Shown here: positions 22,446-33,540 of the stretch, one piece after another
Position numbering within the stretch: the first letter of the stretch is position 1
Layout: each line of letters begins with the position of its first letter
Assembly: GCA_029204225.1 (NCBI GenBank)
Contig: CM055108.1
Span: forward strand, 13,515,955-13,579,954
Length of the DNA: 64,000 nt
From: Diphasiastrum complanatum
Lineage: Eukaryota > Streptophyta > Lycopodiopsida > Lycopodiales > Lycopodiaceae
Direction of reading: 5' to 3'
The notes under the pieces: generated by a model
What the model was told of the DNA's origin: nothing
Databases searched by the model: none
What the model saw: only the letters and a program-made list of their open reading frames with translations
Made by a program: the position numbers and the translations under genes

Positions 22446-24160
22446 GTCCCTCTTAATGTGGATCTTGAAAAAGTTTGATCTTCAGATTTAACATATCGTT
22501 AAATCTGAGATGTTGCTCCTTTTATAGAGCCTTTGTGAAGTAATCTGCTTCCATGTAGTTTGTTTACAGAAAACCAGTTCTACTTCCTTGATGTGCACTT
22601 TCTCTCTAAGGTAATGATACTTGATTTCTATATGTTTGCTTCGAGAGTGAAATCTCTGATTGAGAGATAGTGCTATTGTGCTTTGATTGTCACAATAGAT
22701 TGTTGTAGAAAGTATTTGTGCAAGGTTCAGATTTGCAAGCAGTTGCCTTAGCCAGATCGCCTCTTTGGTTGCATTGGTGGCAGCTATGTATTCGCATTCT
22801 GTTGATGATAATACAATTGAGGTCTGCTTCCGGCTGTTCCATGAGATTGGGCCTTGGTTGTATAAGAATACAAATCCAAAAGTTGATTTTATGGTGTCAA
22901 CATTTCCTGCCCAATCCGCATCTGTGTAGGCTTGAAGGATGTTGGCAATGTGGTTTCCTACGTAGCGAATGCTGAGAGTTTTCGTTGCTTGGATGTACTT
23001 CATGACATTTGTGCCTTCCAATGAGTTAAGCTTGGATTTGACAGGAACTGGCTGAGTGTACTGATTGAATATGCAAGGTCTGGTCACGTGCAGATCATTG
23101 CGTACATCAGTGAGTCGATGGCGGATTGAAACGGGTAGCGCTTCATCTCCTCATTTTTTGCCTCAGTTTGAGGAGACTGTCCCTTTGATAGCTTTAGTCT
23201 AGGGTCAAGTGGAAAGAGACTTGGTTTACAGTTGGCCATTCCATACTTCTCCAACACATTATTGAGATATCGTTGCTGACTGATACAAATCAGTCTGTTG
23301 GGTCGATCTTGTTGAATTTGAATTCCGAGACAATAGTGGGATGGACCCATATCAGTCATCTTGTATTCTTGGGCCAGCATGCATTTTGTATCCTTCATCA
23401 GATTCAAATTGTTACTAAACAAGAGTGTATCATCTACGTAGAGAGTGATGATGACAAAGTAATCTGATACAAACTTGAAGTAGACATTCGAGTCTACTGA
23501 GTTTGGAATAAAACCATTCTCTATCAGAAATGTGTTGATCTTCTGGAATCAGGCTCTGGGTGACTGTTTTAGCCCGTAGAGCGCCTTGTGGATTTTGCAT
23601 ACAAGGTGTTGTTGCTTGTCGTTAAATTCGTATCCCTCTGGCTGCGTCATGTAGATTTCCTCTTCGATGGTTCCATTGAGGAAAGCGGTCTGGACATCCA
23701 TCTGGTGGACTTCAAGGTCTGCTGCGGCTGCAAAGGAGAGGAGTAGGCGAATCGAAGAATGTTTGACAACTGGGCTGAAGGTTTCTGAGTAATCCAGATC
23801 TGGAATCTGAGAAAAGCCTGTAGCGACTAGCCTGACCTTGTAACGATTTAGTCTTCCTTCAGTGTTGTACTTTGCCTTGAATATCCATTTGCATGGAATT
23901 GGTTTCCGGTCCTTTGGCAGTTCAGTGAGTGTCCGTGTTTGATTCTCCATAAGAGAATCGAATTCGGTGTCCATCGCTGCTTTCCACTAGTCAGCATCAG
24001 GTGTAGACATCGCCTCAGCAACTGTGTTTGGTTCCTACACGAAGTAGTAGGCCGAATCATCCATAAATCTGGATGGAGGCTATCTAGACCTGTTCAACCT
24101 TCTAGGTTGAACTTCGGTCCTCTGATGTGGGTTGACTCGTTGAGGTTCTGACTCATTGTC
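22446..24160 (-). pseudogene. Copia family-B fragment B2 (integrase end, RT, RNase H)
   Basis: Read right to left: the integrase C-terminal linker, then the RT start with SLMENQTRTLTELPKDRKP and CKWIFKAKYNTEGRLNRYK (23974-23850). QMDVQTAFLNGTIEEEIYM (about 23700-23645) and HKALYGLKQSP follow, then a frame break near 23549. After it come the YVDDTLLF-type RT box (about 23440), KMTDMGPSHYCLGIQIQ (23370-23320) and RNase H with WNSRKQTSIVLSS and YCDNQSTIALS (about 22850-22660), ending in the purine tract before the LTR. Stops and at least three frame breaks are visible. This is the most complete RT of family B in the window, truncated on its 5' side at about 24160. Confidence 0.87.
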
Positions 24161-26760
24161 CCATCATGCCACGTCAAAGAAGTCTTTTTTTGAATCGTTC
24201 AAGGGATGCACAGAGGTCCAGTCAATCCACCCAAGTAAAATAATAAAAAGATCAATATATTCTAAGTTAGAAGAGAAATTTGAAAGCTTACAACCTTCCA
24301 ATGAAATTGAGGAGGAGAAAAACAATTCTCACCTGTAAAGTGTGAAGCATACTTTGTTGTGTTTCCACCTATTTACAAAAATTTAGCATTACTGAAATCA
24401 AGCAAATTCAATTAAAATTTTTTTCAAAGACAAAAGATATTCAAAATTACCATATGTGTTTAGTTATAAGGCATGATTTGAAAAGCTCCCCTTATTTTTC
24501 GGAGAATTTTTCTTTTAAAACCAAAAATTGAAAAACTACTAAATGGTTTTTAAAGATTTTGACCCATTTCAAATGATTTGTTATTCAATCAAATAATTTC
24601 CATTGACAAGTGTCCTTCGGACACTGAATGCTACAACTAATACCACACTCCATGATTACACCTCCATTGACCATGATTGATGTGCACTAAATTATAGAGC
24701 TTATTGACTTCATGTAAGATGGCTTGTACTAAAGAATCATAATATGTAAGAGTATAACAAGTTGTCATCTAAATAAATATGATAAAACAAAAGAGAATAT
24801 ACATAAAATTGTTGCCATAACAATGACACGTAGGTCTCTTGATTTCTCCCATAATTAAAAAATCCGTGGTCTTCGTGAAGCTTAAACAACAAACATGAAA
24901 TTAGAGTCACCTAAAAACCATCACTATCACTAAAGTTCTGGCTTAGCCCACAAGGGATTTTGTATGAAGAAGGATAAAGGCTACCCTTCTTAGGTGTTCT
25001 CACGTTTGTGAATTTAAGAGACCTTCCTCTATCTTTGCAACATATTTCCAAAAGGTAAGTGGCATCACTATTAAGAGATGCCAAGTGAGTTGGCCAAATG
25101 TTTAAATCACACGAGTCTTCTATTGGATGATGATAATTAGATTCTCTTCTCCAATTACTTGGTGCATATTATCCACGAGAATATTTGAAAAATATATTAC
25201 TCCTCCACAATTGGTTGAGTTGGATAAAAATTCCTATTGCACAAATGTGAGGAATGACATTGACATTTGGAACCTCAAGCTCGTTCTTGGGGTACACCTG
25301 ATTAAGGGTGCACATATTGTACAATATGATGCTAGTGCAAGTTAGCTATTTGTTGTAAAAAATGTTCTGATCAAACCTAATGAAAATTTTGACACAATGT
25401 TAGACTAATACGACTAGCTTCATAAGATACAATGTGTAGACTTCAAATCACATACTAAGACCAAGGCCAAAAGTGCATAAGACTCCAATCATCCATTGGG
25501 GGCAAGTTTCAAATACCAACTCAATAATTGGGCAATGGGGAGAACTTCAACTTTTGATTAGACATCATTATTGACTATGGATTTATGTTGACTATGGTTT
25601 TATGTGAATTTTTTTTGTTTATTATTAACATAAAAAGGTCTTAATGGTGAATAATATTGGAAAAGTGATAAGCATCATGAGATAACATTTAATAGCTTGA
25701 CTTTTTTTTCATCATACACATAAGATTGATTGCAACTTATTATCAAATAAGTGTTCCTCTTTTGTACTAATGTTTTGTTCTCTTATATCAAAATTAGTAT
25801 TACAAGTAGAAATATTACAACTATTCTCACTTCTAATGGTAGATTTTTACTTCTTAATTTATTTCTACTTTTCCCGCCCATCCAAGTTTTTCTCCCATTG
25901 TTTCATTCACTTTTTAAGCTAAAAAACCCTAAATTTTGGTTTAGGTTTATCACTTTTTAAGCTCAAAAACACTTAATCTTGATTTCTTTTTTAATAAAAA
26001 AATCATGCTCATTTCAAAGTTTGTTCACGGGACAAATGCAATGCCCATGTGTCACCTTGTAAAGGGTAACCAGATTAACCAACACTGTCGTCTTTGTACG
26101 CTATTGCTTTGAGGGAAAACCCTACATGGTGACATGGCACTACGGGGTCCTTTCTTCTCCTCACTAGAGCTCTGGTGGTGCATGTTTGGATTAGAGAATC
26201 TCTTGCTTTATAAGACTTAGGAGGACCACATTAAAAAAGAATGACTCAAGGAAAACATCACATGCATTAAACAAAAAGAAACAAGGATGTTACATGAGTG
26301 TGCAATAGAAGCACTGGGGACAATATTGTGGAACTGAACTCCAATGCGTGGAAAAGCTATGTGAGAGCAGTGCTTAAGAGGGGTGCCTCTCATGTCAGGT
26401 GGCATCAAACATCACTCCTAGAAATTTGCAAATGGCATCATGACAGTAGAAACTTGCAAAGAAGCATGGGAGCTGGGGTCGGGTGGGGTCCGGGTCATGG
26501 TACATTAATTAACAATCCCATATCTTGCTTGTAACAAAAAATTGTCAATATACTGGGACAATGGACATGGACGAGAGAATCGGATCCAACTCTGATACAC
26601 CAAAGTGTACTGCCACCCCCCCACCCCCCCAAAAAAAAAAAAAAAAAGAGAAAAGAAAAAATAAATTAAAAGTACTCCAAAAAAAAATGAAAAGTAGAAT
26701 TTGTGTGGCGGTCATCCGGTGGTGCGCAGCCAGTCGCGCTGCCTCTTATAGCGACCATAA
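24161..26760. other. AT-rich intergenic region upstream of the EIN3-like gene
   Basis: No supported gene and no retroelement coding motif. Short frames are scattered and overlap. The last 500 bp become richer in G and C and include a C-run and A-run at about 26616-26645. The region probably contains the distal promoter of the EIN3-like gene. Confidence 0.45.
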
Positions 26761-26767
26761 GATGGCC

Positions 26768-26822
26768 GAGAGAGAGAGAGGGCGAGGGAGAGGAGAGGGA
26801 GAGGGAGAGGGAGAGGGAGAGA
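26768..26822. repeat. Purine microsatellite (gagagg-type) upstream of EIN3-like gene
   Basis: A run of gagaga and gggaga units about 420 bp upstream of the chosen EIN3 start codon. It is probably within the 5' UTR or core promoter, where GA/CT-rich tracts are common in plant genes. Confidence 0.75.
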
Positions 26823-27238
26823 GCGAGTTAGAGGATCGTAGCGAGGCGAAGGCGAGCGATCGAGGTGGGGGAGGAGCGGTGTGGCGAAAGCGGAGGTGGG
26901 TTGGTGGAGGTGAGGTGGATTGGGGTGGAAGATGAATGAAGTGCTGGTGAGGGAGGACGCCCAGGAGATGCACAGGGTGTCCCGGAGAAAGAGTGGAAGG
27001 AAAAGGTACAGGAGTGGTTTTCATCTGTGGAGGGATGGAGGCCGCAAGGGAGAGATGAGCAGGGAAGTGTGAGTTTTGTTGGAGGTGGGGGAGATGGGAC
27101 TGAGCTTGGGAACAAAGAGAGAGCTTTTTCCTGCTTGAAGAAGAAGATTTGCGAGCAAAGAAGAAGAGAAATTGGTTGCTTGGGCTGCTGAGGATCAGAG
27201 TCAAGGGAAAAGAAGGTAACTCTTTAGCAAGGCAGAGG

Positions 27239-29164
27239 ATGGAGTGCGCGGGGGAGCTGAGCTATGCAGGCCCTTCGGAAGTGGATGCTGGAGAATATTT
27301 GTGTGAAAATGATGGAGGTGGAATGCATGATGTTGAGCTTAGTGATGATGAGATTGATGTGGATGAACTGGAAAAGCGGATGTGGCGAGACCGCATCAGA
27401 TTGAAGCGCATCAAAGAGCAGCAGCAGAAACCGAAGCAGAAACAGTCTCAGGAGCAAGCTCGGCGCAAGAAGATGTCAAGGGCACAGGATGGCATCTTGA
27501 AGTACATGCTCAAGATGATGGAGGTCTGCAAAGCTCAGGGATTTGTTTACGGGATCATACCTGAGAAGGGGAAACCCGTAAGTGGGGCATCAGATAACAT
27601 CAGAGCTTGGTGGAAAGAGAAGGTGAGGTTTGACAGAAATGGGCCTGCCGCCATTGCCAAGTATGAGGCAGAGCATGGGGTAATTCCGGCAAAGCCTGAT
27701 GGAGTTGTTCTTACTGGCTCAACTCCCCACACCCTCCAGGAGCTTCAAGATACCACTCTGGGCTCCTTACTTTCAGCACTTATGCAGCATTGCGATCCGC
27801 CTCAGCGGAGGTTTCCACTTGAAAGGGGTTCGCCTCCTCCTTGGTGGCCTTGTGGAGATGAGGAATGGTGGCCGCAGCTCGGCCTTCCAATTGGGAAAGG
27901 TTGTCCTCCATACAAGAAGCCCCATGATCTGAAGAAGGCTTGGAAAGTAGGTGTGCTGACTGCAGTCATCAAGCACATGTCTCCTGATATTGCGAAGATC
28001 AGGAAGCTCGTGCGCCAATCAAAATGCCTCCAAGACAAAATGACCGCAAAAGAGAGTGCAACATGGCTTGCAGTCCTTCATCAGGAAGAGCTGCTTGCAC
28101 GGCAGCAGTGCAATGCCCTTGGCATAACAAACACCGGCACGCCTGGGAGTGCTAATGCGGGATACATTACTGGCAGCAGTACAAGTGAGTATGATGTTGA
28201 TGGCTTTGATGAATCTCTTAATCCCACCATAGCTGCAGAAGAGCTTGATCTTGAGATGGAAGACACAAACTTTTCCCAAGGAGACAAGGTTTCTTTCATG
28301 CCTACGTGGAGGCCAACTAATGAAAAGAAGGAATCAGAGCTTCAGCTAGATGGTTTCCATGAGACCATGTCCAATGTGGTGCAAAATAGAGCAGAATTGT
28401 GGAATCGGAAAATGTTGCACAGTGGATTTCCAGAACCTAGGGTTTTTACCTGCCCTTATGAGGATTGCCAGTACAACGATAAAAGAACTGCTTTCATCGA
28501 TAGGGATTTGAGGAACGCCCACCAGCTCAATTGTCCTTACCGGCCAGATGTTAAAGATTGCTTAGCATTCCGATCGGATTCAGAATGCCCTAGAGCTCCT
28601 GTTCATGCTGCAGCTTTTGACAATTCTCTGCTGTTACAGGGATGTGGCAAGGGTGTTTTTCAAGCAATGTTAAATTCAGAGGATCTTTGTCAAGGAGTCA
28701 ACCCATTTGCTATGCTGTCAGAGCAGGATGTTTGTACTGGTATCCAACCTTTTCAAGAGCTAATTAGAGGATTGTACGGGGGTGGCCTGCAGGCTGACGG
28801 AACTTTAGGCATAGTCGACAATGGAGTATTGCATGTGCAATCAGCTGGAGCTGAGCAACTAGGCATTGGAGCTGGTATGGAGCACAAGAAGGAGATTTCG
28901 GGTCCTCACCGCGATGAGAAATTTGCACGGGTTCTGGGTTTTGTGGCTGGCTGTGGTGGGAGCAACGTAAATGCTGATTTTACTGGTACTGACATCTTCC
29001 AATTTAGTACCATTTGCAACAACCAATATGGCATGATAGGAGAGACTTTCACGCGGGACCCTGTAATGAATTTCCATCCAAATTTGCATGAGGGGGATGC
29101 TAAGCAACTTCAAGCAACGGCAGAATTTTCAAGCCGTGATGCAATCTGGTACTTTGGTGCTTAG
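27239..29164 (+). CDS. EIL: EIN3/EIL ethylene-response transcription factor
   Basis: A continuous frame of 641 codons starting [12 protein letters not shown]3/EIL proteins are nuclear DNA-binding factors that execute the ethylene response and are controlled by EIN2 and EBF F-box proteins. Seen: an acidic N-terminus ([14 protein letters not shown], 37-50), then the EIN3 DNA-binding domain at about 80-295. This has [41 protein letters not shown], the proline/tryptophan segment [19 protein letters not shown], and [19 protein letters not shown]. The C-terminal signature with [12 protein letters not shown] and [11 protein letters not shown] lies at 405-435. The remaining C-terminus is weakly conserved. 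No intron and no lesion, as in typical EIL genes. An in-frame ATG at 27149 would add 30 residues, but the acidic start after 27239 matches the family better. Divergence within the domain (NIRAWWKEK) suggests a non-angiosperm lineage. Confidence 0.95.
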   Translation: MECAGELSYAGPSEVDAGEYLCENDGGGMHDVELSDDEIDVDELEKRMWRDRIRLKRIKEQQQKPKQKQSQEQARRKKMSRAQDGILKYMLKMMEVCKAQGFVYGIIPEKGKPVSGASDNIRAWWKEKVRFDRNGPAAIAKYEAEHGVIPAKPDGVVLTGSTPHTLQELQDTTLGSLLSALMQHCDPPQRRFPLERGSPPPWWPCGDEEWWPQLGLPIGKGCPPYKKPHDLKKAWKVGVLTAVIKHMSPDIAKIRKLVRQSKCLQDKMTAKESATWLAVLHQEELLARQQCNALGITNTGTPGSANAGYITGSSTSEYDVDGFDESLNPTIAAEELDLEMEDTNFSQGDKVSFMPTWRPTNEKKESELQLDGFHETMSNVVQNRAELWNRKMLHSGFPEPRVFTCPYEDCQYNDKRTAFIDRDLRNAHQLNCPYRPDVKDCLAFRSDSECPRAPVHAAAFDNSLLLQGCGKGVFQAMLNSEDLCQGVNPFAMLSEQDVCTGIQPFQELIRGLYGGGLQADGTLGIVDNGVLHVQSAGAEQLGIGAGMEHKKEISGPHRDEKFARVLGFVAGCGGSNVNADFTGTDIFQFSTICNNQYGMIGETFTRDPVMNFHPNLHEGDAKQLQATAEFSSRDAIWYFGA

Positions 29165-31700
29165 AAAAAGACAGCTGAATTTTGTACTTCGGATTTGGCT
29201 TGCACAGCACCTTGCATCAGCAACTATTATGTTTTAAATTTTTCATAGGAATTCCACAATATTAAGGAACTGCGGGATCATTCTGTTAGGTGTAGGCCTT
29301 GCTTTTATATTTTACAATAGATGTTCTTAAATGCAGCAGTTGGAAGCATATCAGACGAGAAATGGCTTACTTTTTGGCAAGAGGTCCGGTTTTTGTATGG
29401 GTGCGATATTAAACAGCTTATGCTATCAGTGTAGGTAGGATCGTAAAGATTTGTTCGCTATCCACTATGCAATGACAGTACATTATGACTGTATGGTAAT
29501 ATATTGGGTGCATGTTCCTTACTATGATTATCCTTATTGAACCTTTGAGTACTTCACTCTCCAGACAGTCTTTCTTGATGTTAATTTCTTAGCGAATCTT
29601 GATTCAGCTAATAATTTTGTTATCCTCTGTGAGGTCTAGTGTTTATGAACCATCTATAGAGAATGTCAGAGCATTGTAAAGCCTATGTAGGTGACTTCTT
29701 TAAACCTTCTTATAAAGGCAGGCACGAAATGTACGTTTATGTTCCTGGTAGACTTGATTTAAAAATGTCTTTGGAAAGGTATTTTTTTTCAAAGGATAAG
29801 CAAAGCTTTGAAACTGGTGATATATTCAACTCATCTGGACAAAGGGCAGGTGTGTTTTGAGATTGGGTATTTATGTATCTACATGATGTAAGAGGGATTT
29901 TGCAATTCCAAAAGAAAAGGCAAAATGTAGGAAATGTTTACATTGAAGCATTGAAGCTTGGCATCTGAGGAAAACATTTTGTATTGCCTTTATGTCTTGG
30001 TACTTGTTGTTTACATATTATGGTCTCTTCAAGTTGATTGTCATTTGCTTCTTAGTCAGCACTGGGTCTACCCAAGAGAACTGGATTCTTTTAAGACCCA
30101 AATAGCATCGTATGCCTGGGTACTAAGTGTTGATTGGTTTAGATTTTTTGCTTTATTATTGTTTCAATATAGATCCTTTGAATTTTTTGTTGCACATATA
30201 TTTTTTGCAAGCTTTAACTTATGACATTATTGACTTCTCAAAATTAAATTTGTGAATTTCAATATATTTCAATCTCACAAAGAGACATTTTCTGTCACTT
30301 CAGCAAATATGTATGTTTGTCCAAGTAGTAGTCAGTTGTATGTTCTTATTGGCATATCTTGGCAGGTTGCATGTGCCTATTTTGTAGTGTTCAGAAAAAC
30401 ACAGCTTACTCTGTCATGATGGTAAACTTCTTGTTGTATCATGGTGACTTCTTAATCAGCTTTCTATCATTTTCCTATGTTTTTTTCTATCCTATTTACG
30501 TGGTTCTTTTGAAGATTGTTTGAGTTACTGATCTATTCCTGATTACTTCTACCTTGGTCCTCTTTAAAAAGCTTTTGACGTTTGTTTGAGTTTGTGATTT
30601 ATTGCTTATAAGACATTGCATTGTATATTAATCATTTTGTAGTTCTCTGCTGAGTTTTTACATAGTGATAGTGTAATTTTTAAAATTGCTGTTTACTTTA
30701 GGTCAGCTTATGCTCTACTTACTTGCTTTTCACCTCTGGTATTGGTTATCTCTTTGGTGGTAAAATTTTTTCCCTTCATGTATGTTTGTAGTAAGGCTTC
30801 AGTTTATGCTTTGTTTAATAAGATTTTCAAAATTTCTTGATATTTGAGGTTTTGGTCTTGATTGCGTCATAAAGTAAGCTGTATTGTTGTTGTAAAGCAT
30901 TTTGTGCAATTGGCTCATTTGCAGTTTTTGTAATTTACCACCAAGAGTGATTTATACAAATTCTACCTATTTTGAAAAAGTTTCTTGTGATCTACTCTCA
31001 TGGTCCAATTAACTTTATCTCACCATGTTAGAGTCTAAACCTTACTCACATGAAGTTTCATATCTTTGGGTCCTTGAAGGATCAAGGGCTTTCTTGTGAC
31101 GTTTGCGAAAGACTTTCAGTGTGAGTTGTAGTCAAGTAGTGTCACTCAAGTCACGGGCACTTGATTGCATGCTATTGTGTATGATCTTTTGAATGTAATT
31201 TGTGGACCTATTTAGGTTCCTCACCGCTTTTTACAACAACATTGTTAAACAAACGGGGGGTGTGGTCAACATCGTACTAATTATATCGATAACCATATCA
31301 AAATTTTAAATTGGAGAAAAACATATACATACTTCTGTGCTTCTTAGCCCAATCATGCCACCCAAGTAATCTATGTAACTATAACATATCAGTATGGTGG
31401 GCCAAACTTATTGTTTTGTGTTGTTTCCAAGAACGTGTTTGATAAACTAGAAAAATGCATGACTCTTAAGGTTCTTGAATAAGGAGTTTCATGAATAATC
31501 TTCCATGTAGAGAGCTCACCCTAAACCTAAAAAACATTAACACCATACATTTGTAATGCTTTGAAAGTTTGGAAACTTGTGTCAATTACCTTCTCTGCAT
31601 TGCTACCTCTCTACATTGCTACCTTCCATGAGCTACGATTATGCCTTGTCCTCCTCGTCCTACTTTTCATCTCCTAACTTTTATCTTCTAGTAATGTTAT
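29165..31700. other. 3' flank of EIN3-like gene, no gene seen
   Basis: The first few hundred bases must include the 3' UTR. After that the sequence is AT-rich with many T-runs. Small frames (for example 29663-29860 and 29958-30224) show no recognisable domain. No LTR ends or transposon motifs are visible. Confidence 0.45.
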
Positions 31701-31714
31701 TCCTAAAACGTTTG

Positions 31715-32410
31715 GTTAGTGGTACCAGTGAAGCTAGCCAACGGAATGATAAAGCGGATAAGGAATGTGCAATATGTTCCTGGTTTAGCCAACAATTTAC
31801 TATCAGTTGGGACGTTGGCTGATCAACAACTCAAGGTTGAGTTTGATAGCGACAAATGTCTCGTCAAGGACATGAAGAATCACTACAAAGTGATTGCTAC
31901 AGGAGCTAGAGTCAACGGAAATTGACTCTACAAACTGAATGCGAGATCTTTTACTCAAGCTATGCCGTAAGCGCAAACCAAACAATTTCCATTTTTCCAA
32001 TCTTATTGACATTTTTTTCTAAATATTATTAACATTTGTTCATTCATGATGCTAATAGTTATTGGGAAGCACTTGGTGATTATTAGAAGCTACATCATAT
32101 AATGGACCAAATATTTTTTGTACTATAGGCTTAAAGTAAAAACTTTTGCAGTTATTTTCACAATAGTCAATATCCAATTTTGAGCCCATACAAATTAGCT
32201 TCTAAGTACTGCAAACTCAATGGCAAGCAACAACACCTTGTATGCAAAATCCACAAGGCACTCTACAAGCTGAAACAGTCACCCAAAAGCCTGATTCAAG
32301 AAGATCAACACATTTATGATAAAGAATGGTTTCATTCCAAACTTAGCAGAAGTCTGTATCAGATTACTTCATCATCATCACTCTCTACGTAGATAATACA
32401 CTTTTATTCA
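31715..32410 (+). pseudogene. Two small copia pol scraps
   Basis: At 31719-31925 a frame with NVQYVPGLANNLLSVGTL is the region between protease and the pre-integrase domain. At about 32190-32410 KQQHLVCKIHKALYKLKQSP is a reverse transcriptase segment very like B2, ending at the LYVDNTLLFS-type box in another frame. Integrase and the first half of RT are missing between them, so this is an internally deleted remnant, or two separate ones. Confidence 0.75.
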
Positions 32411-32718
32411 GTAGTAGAAATAGTTGGTACATGTAGGACATTAGAAAGTAGTTTGGATTGATCATTTGCAAAGCTCAATCTTATTGTACCTTCACCTTTG
32501 ATAGCCTGTGTGTTGTTGTCGTCCAGGTGAACATATCTTTTGGTACTATAAGACATATAAGACCCGAAGCAACCGATATGGCTGGTCATGTGTTGTGTGG
32601 CTCTGGAATCCAAAAACCAAGAACTGTTGTTTGATACTACTTGATGGCTAGTCATGAATGCATCATGATCCACTTCTTGGTTAGGTTGTGGTGCTTCTAT
32701 AGTTGTATTTGCCATCAT
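32404..32718 (-). pseudogene. Copia protease scrap on the minus strand
   Basis: A 104-codon frame with SWFLDSRATQHMTSHI (protease core, DSG altered to DSR) and LLSNVLHVPTI (pre-integrase). It overlaps the end of the plus-strand RT scrap by a few bases, so it lies head to head with it. Loss of the catalytic-loop Gly suggests a dead protease. Confidence 0.75.
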
Positions 32719-33327
32719 TGATGGGCTGCTGAAGCTACCACATCCCTAGTTGCAGATACAAGCATGGAGTCACATATAATCCCACCTGGTTCCATGACAA
32801 CTCTCCCCATACTAATTACAAAGCCAACGCCGCCAACTTTACCGCCGGCACAAATTTTGGGAGGGGAGAGAAATGGGAATATCATTCCCAAGGACACAAT
32901 AGTAGTCCACCAGCAGCATGTCCACGTTATTACAGACATATCTTCATATTGATGTTGCGGACCTGGTTGACTTAGATGACGACCGCAACGACAGCAAGGC
33001 AGATCAGTCGAGGGGAATTCAGCTCCCACCAACTAACGTCACCACCACCACCCAAGCCACTGATCCACCCATCATTCCCACAACCACTATCACTACTAAT
33101 ATCATTCCTCCATTCTCGCCATTACCACCTTCACGTCCCCATTCCACGCAAGTAAGATTTGAATATAGCAATTACCTTGCATACAATCGTAGACAAGCTA
33201 CATTTTTTATATAATAATTTTGTGACAATGTCTTTGTGCTATAGCACAATGTCTTATTTCTTCTTTTGATGGTTGTAACTTTTATATCATGATATCACCT
33301 TTCTTATATGAAGTAAATTCCATGGAG
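32719..33327. other. Unassigned stretch
   Basis: A Thr/Pro-rich plus-strand frame at 32918-33214 overlaps a minus-strand frame at 32715-33032. Low-complexity Thr runs (acca repeats) explain its openness. It could be the variable linker of a copia integrase, but no motif proves it. Confidence 0.3.
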
Positions 33328-33540
33328 AATGGAGAGATAAAATGCATAAACAATAGTAACTTTCAAGCAAAATGGAGAGGTAAAGGCATAAACAATAGTG
33401 ACTCTCATGCATAATGCTTCTTGGTTTCCAAGGGGAGGTTCGAACCTGGGACCAAAGAAACTTTGGATGCCAAGCTAACCAGTTGAGCCAACCCCGTTGG
33501 TCTCTCATGCATAATGGAGAGATAAATGCGTAATAGAGAG
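33328..33540. repeat. Tandem array of about 43-bp units (interrupted)
   Basis: Units begin aatggagag at 33328, 33371 and 33513. The first two also share cataaacaatagt. Unit 2 and unit 3 would be adjacent if the 85-bp insert and one copy of its 15-bp flank repeat were removed. Confidence 0.8.
33417..33501 (-). mobile_element. Very short tRNA-derived SINE-like insertion, copy 1
   Basis: An 85-bp insert flanked by a perfect 15-bp direct repeat, ctctcatgcataatg, at 33402-33416 and 33502-33516. On the minus strand it starts near ggggttggctca, has an A-box-like tggctcaactgg, a hairpin ccaaag-ttt-ctttgg where an anticodon arm would sit, and a B-box ggttcgaacc, and ends ccaagaag. These are internal RNA polymerase III promoter boxes of a tRNA. 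Target duplications of this length are typical of LINE-driven retroposition. It is shorter than usual SINEs and has no poly(A) tail. A second copy lies at 57176-57262. A tRNA retropseudogene is the alternative. Confidence 0.78.

Noticed and set aside
26746-27204. 152-codon Ser/Pro-rich minus-strand frame upstream of EIN3
   Set aside because: It is the mirror of the purine-rich EIN3 5' region and overlaps the EIN3 leader. It has no domain and is of low complexity.
29663-30224. Two small frames downstream of EIN3
   Set aside because: Short, AT-driven, no domain, no continuity, and probably 3' flank.
33417-33501. Functional tRNA gene
   Set aside because: The acceptor and T stems do not pair properly, the anticodon-position hairpin is abnormal, and perfect target duplications point to a retroposed copy.
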